From Pedobacter sandarakinus (GTDB lineage Bacteria; Bacteroidota; Bacteroidia; Sphingobacteriales; Sphingobacteriaceae), in NCBI RefSeq assembly GCF_026240095.1, contig NZ_JAPIVG010000003.1, forward strand, positions 186,001 through 250,000: 64,000 nucleotides of DNA. The letters are read 5' to 3'. Position numbers and translations under genes: made by a program. The notes beneath the pieces were generated by a model. The model ran no database searches, had not been told where the DNA came from, and saw only the letters and a program-made list of their open reading frames with translations. Below are positions 62,620-64,000 of the stretch, piece by piece. Every line of letters starts with the position of its first letter. Position 1 is the stretch's first letter.

Positions 62620-64000
62620 TTAACTTCTATCTATAAATTCTTCCTTAACTAAACTCCAGAGCAGCTTTCTAACCTCTTTAAAATCATTTAAATAATATTT
62701 CGCTTCAGATAAATTGTTACCCACCTTTACGGTAAAAGCATCACTGGGGAGCGCTCTAAAAATATCCTCGTCGGTATGGTCATCACCTAGGGCGATAATA
62801 AAATCAGGATGTTTACCGTACAGCCAATTAAGGGCGGCTTTACCTTTATTTACTTCCATATTTTTGAATTCGATAATCTTATTTCCGGGCATCAACTGTA
62901 AGCCTTTATCTGCGGCTAAAATTTTCATGTGACTTACAATCTCGTTAGCTCTTAAATCGCCTAATCCTTCTTCTGCTTTGCGGTAATGCCAAACCAGCGA
63001 ATAGCTTTTTTCCTCGATGAAAGATCCCGGTGTCCGATCTGTATAAGTATCTAAAAGCGCCTTAATCTCACTTTTCCACTGATCGGTGAGTAGGGGCAAA
63101 GAGTGCCATTTATCGCCATGCGATTTTTGCCACGCCCCATGCTCGGCTATCAGATCTACTTGCAGATGGCCAAACCACCTTTCGAGGGTTTCATGTTGTC
63201 GGCCACTTATAATTACCACAGTATTTGCTTTATCCAAAACAAGGTTTTCAATCAGGTCGTATAATTCATCATCAGGAGATGCATCATCTATATTACCTGT
63301 AAAATCGACTAACGTTCCATCGTAGTCTAGAAATAGCACCCGACTTTTTGTGTTTGCATATTTTGCTGCAATAACTTCATTAATGTTGTTAACTGCATGC
63401 TTTGTCAATAATGATTTTTGAGAATCTTTCACTTCGTTTAATCTTAAAATAAAATTATTTACCCAATGTTTTACATTGTATTTTTCTACAACAGCACGCA
63501 TGGCTTTCATGCGCAATTGCTGTTCTTCCAAGGGCATTTTCAGGGCACTTACAATAGCTTCCATAATATCTCCCAAGTTGTTTGGATTGACGACGAGAGC
63601 ATCTGTTAATTCTTTTGATGCGCCTGCCATTTCGCTTAATATCAGTACCCCGTCATCGTTATTCCTGCTGGCGATGTATTCTTTGCTTACCAGATTCATT
63701 CCGTCACGCATGGGTGTTACCAGGCAAATATCTGCAGAAGAGTAAAGTGCAGATAAAACTTCGATAGGAAAAGAACGATAAAAATAGTTAACGGGAATCC
63801 AATCCATCGAACGATACCTGGCGTTTAAATTGCCAACAAACTGGTCTATCTGCTCTCGAAGGTCGCTGTATTGCGGAACAGTATCTCTGGAAGGAACCAC
63901 AATCATAAAAAGCTCGATTTTTCCGATAAATTCGGGATGCATCTGTAATAATAATTCCAGTGCTTTTAATCGTTCTAAAATGCCTTTGCTATAATCTAAG
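62620..64000 (-). CDS. Bifunctional trehalose-6-phosphate synthase/phosphatase (5' end outside window)
   Basis: At least 459 residues, open to the right edge, so the N-terminus is missing. The visible start LDYSKGILERLKALE and VVPSRDTVPQY belong to the C-terminal half of OtsA (GT20), with RDGMNLVSKEYIAS as its UDP-glucose-binding part. From about 200 residues on comes an OtsB HAD phosphatase: VLFLDYDGTLVDF (nucleophile DxD), VVIISGRQHETLERWF and IALGDDHTDEDIF. The fusion makes trehalose from UDP-glucose and glucose-6-phosphate in one protein. It converges with GH15, each with its own terminator. Confidence 0.93.
   Translation of the reverse strand, partial: LDYSKGILERLKALELLLQMHPEFIGKIELFMIVVPSRDTVPQYSDLREQIDQFVGNLNARYRSMDWIPVNYFYRSFPIEVLSALYSSADICLVTPMRDGMNLVSKEYIASRNNDDGVLILSEMAGASKELTDALVVNPNNLGDIMEAIVSALKMPLEEQQLRMKAMRAVVEKYNVKHWVNNFILRLNEVKDSQKSLLTKHAVNNINEVIAAKYANTKSRVLFLDYDGTLVDFTGNIDDASPDDELYDLIENLVLDKANTVVIISGRQHETLERWFGHLQVDLIAEHGAWQKSHGDKWHSLPLLTDQWKSEIKALLDTYTDRTPGSFIEEKSYSLVWHYRKAEEGLGDLRANEIVSHMKILAADKGLQLMPGNKIIEFKNMEVNKGKAALNWLYGKHPDFIIALGDDHTDEDIFRALPSDAFTVKVGNNLSEAKYYLNDFKEVRKLLWSLVKEEFIDRS

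Overview
The window looks like a chromosomal segment of a Bacteroidota bacterium, most likely family Sphingobacteriaceae (Pedobacter-like). The evidence is a fused SecDF, a type IX secretion sorting tail on a GDSL hydrolase, an O-succinylhomoserine sulfhydrylase (MetZ) route to methionine, many promoters carrying the Bacteroidota -7 box TAnnTTTG, and low-GC, AT-rich spacers. This is inferred from gene families, not from a 16S gene. No tRNA, rRNA, intact insertion sequence, prophage or CRISPR array was found.

Layout. 0.1-2.4 kb: small iron-permease-like protein, GNAT acetyltransferase, VOC protein and HMG-CoA lyase. 2.4-3.4 kb: a spacer filled by about six tandem copies of a 109-bp repeat. 3.4-15 kb: housekeeping genes (NDH-2, SecDF, thymidylate synthase with DHFR, IspE, OsmC, MetZ, AlkD-like repair protein, pirin, a pseudo-receiver). 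15-18 kb: a 933-residue predicted envelope protein joining a zinc-metallopeptidase-like head, a beta-propeller region and a beta-barrel-like tail, then a 1.25-kb spacer with no convincing gene. 19-24 kb: tgt-lptF/G-eamA operon and a GT2-rsmG pair. 24-45 kb: M28 peptidase, SMC, UvrD/PcrA helicase, DUF493, GDSL hydrolase, M20 dipeptidase, GH43, MFS, EEP-family phosphatase, ECF sigma factor, peroxiredoxin, a double-glycine-leader peptide, DUF808, metallophosphoesterase and a hybrid histidine kinase.

45.5-55.7 kb is the most coherent system: an assimilatory sulfate-reduction locus. An Rrf2 regulator precedes cysI (siroheme sulfite reductase with an apparent HEPN-like tail), a uroporphyrinogen-III methyltransferase, a siroheme-synthase/TSUP-transporter fusion, an APS-type CysH, CysD and CysN, then a lipoprotein and a second, diverged uroporphyrinogen methyltransferase. 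The cysI operon and the second methyltransferase share a 30-bp promoter/operator-like box (26 of 30 identical), so they are probably co-regulated. The locus encodes ATP sulfurylase, APS reductase, sulfite reductase, siroheme synthesis and a putative sulfur-oxyanion transporter. No APS kinase and no CysJ are present.

55.8-64 kb: an acyltransferase/hydrolase pair, then a storage-carbohydrate group: glgA, glgC, a GH15 glucanase/trehalase-type enzyme, and a convergent bifunctional trehalose-6-phosphate synthase/phosphatase that runs off the right edge.

Beyond genes, at least five spacers carry related intergenic elements (AAACCCGAT ... AGCGGG ... TGCTTTCCAAA), apparently a dispersed repeat family. 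Clear intrinsic terminators mark many transcript ends.
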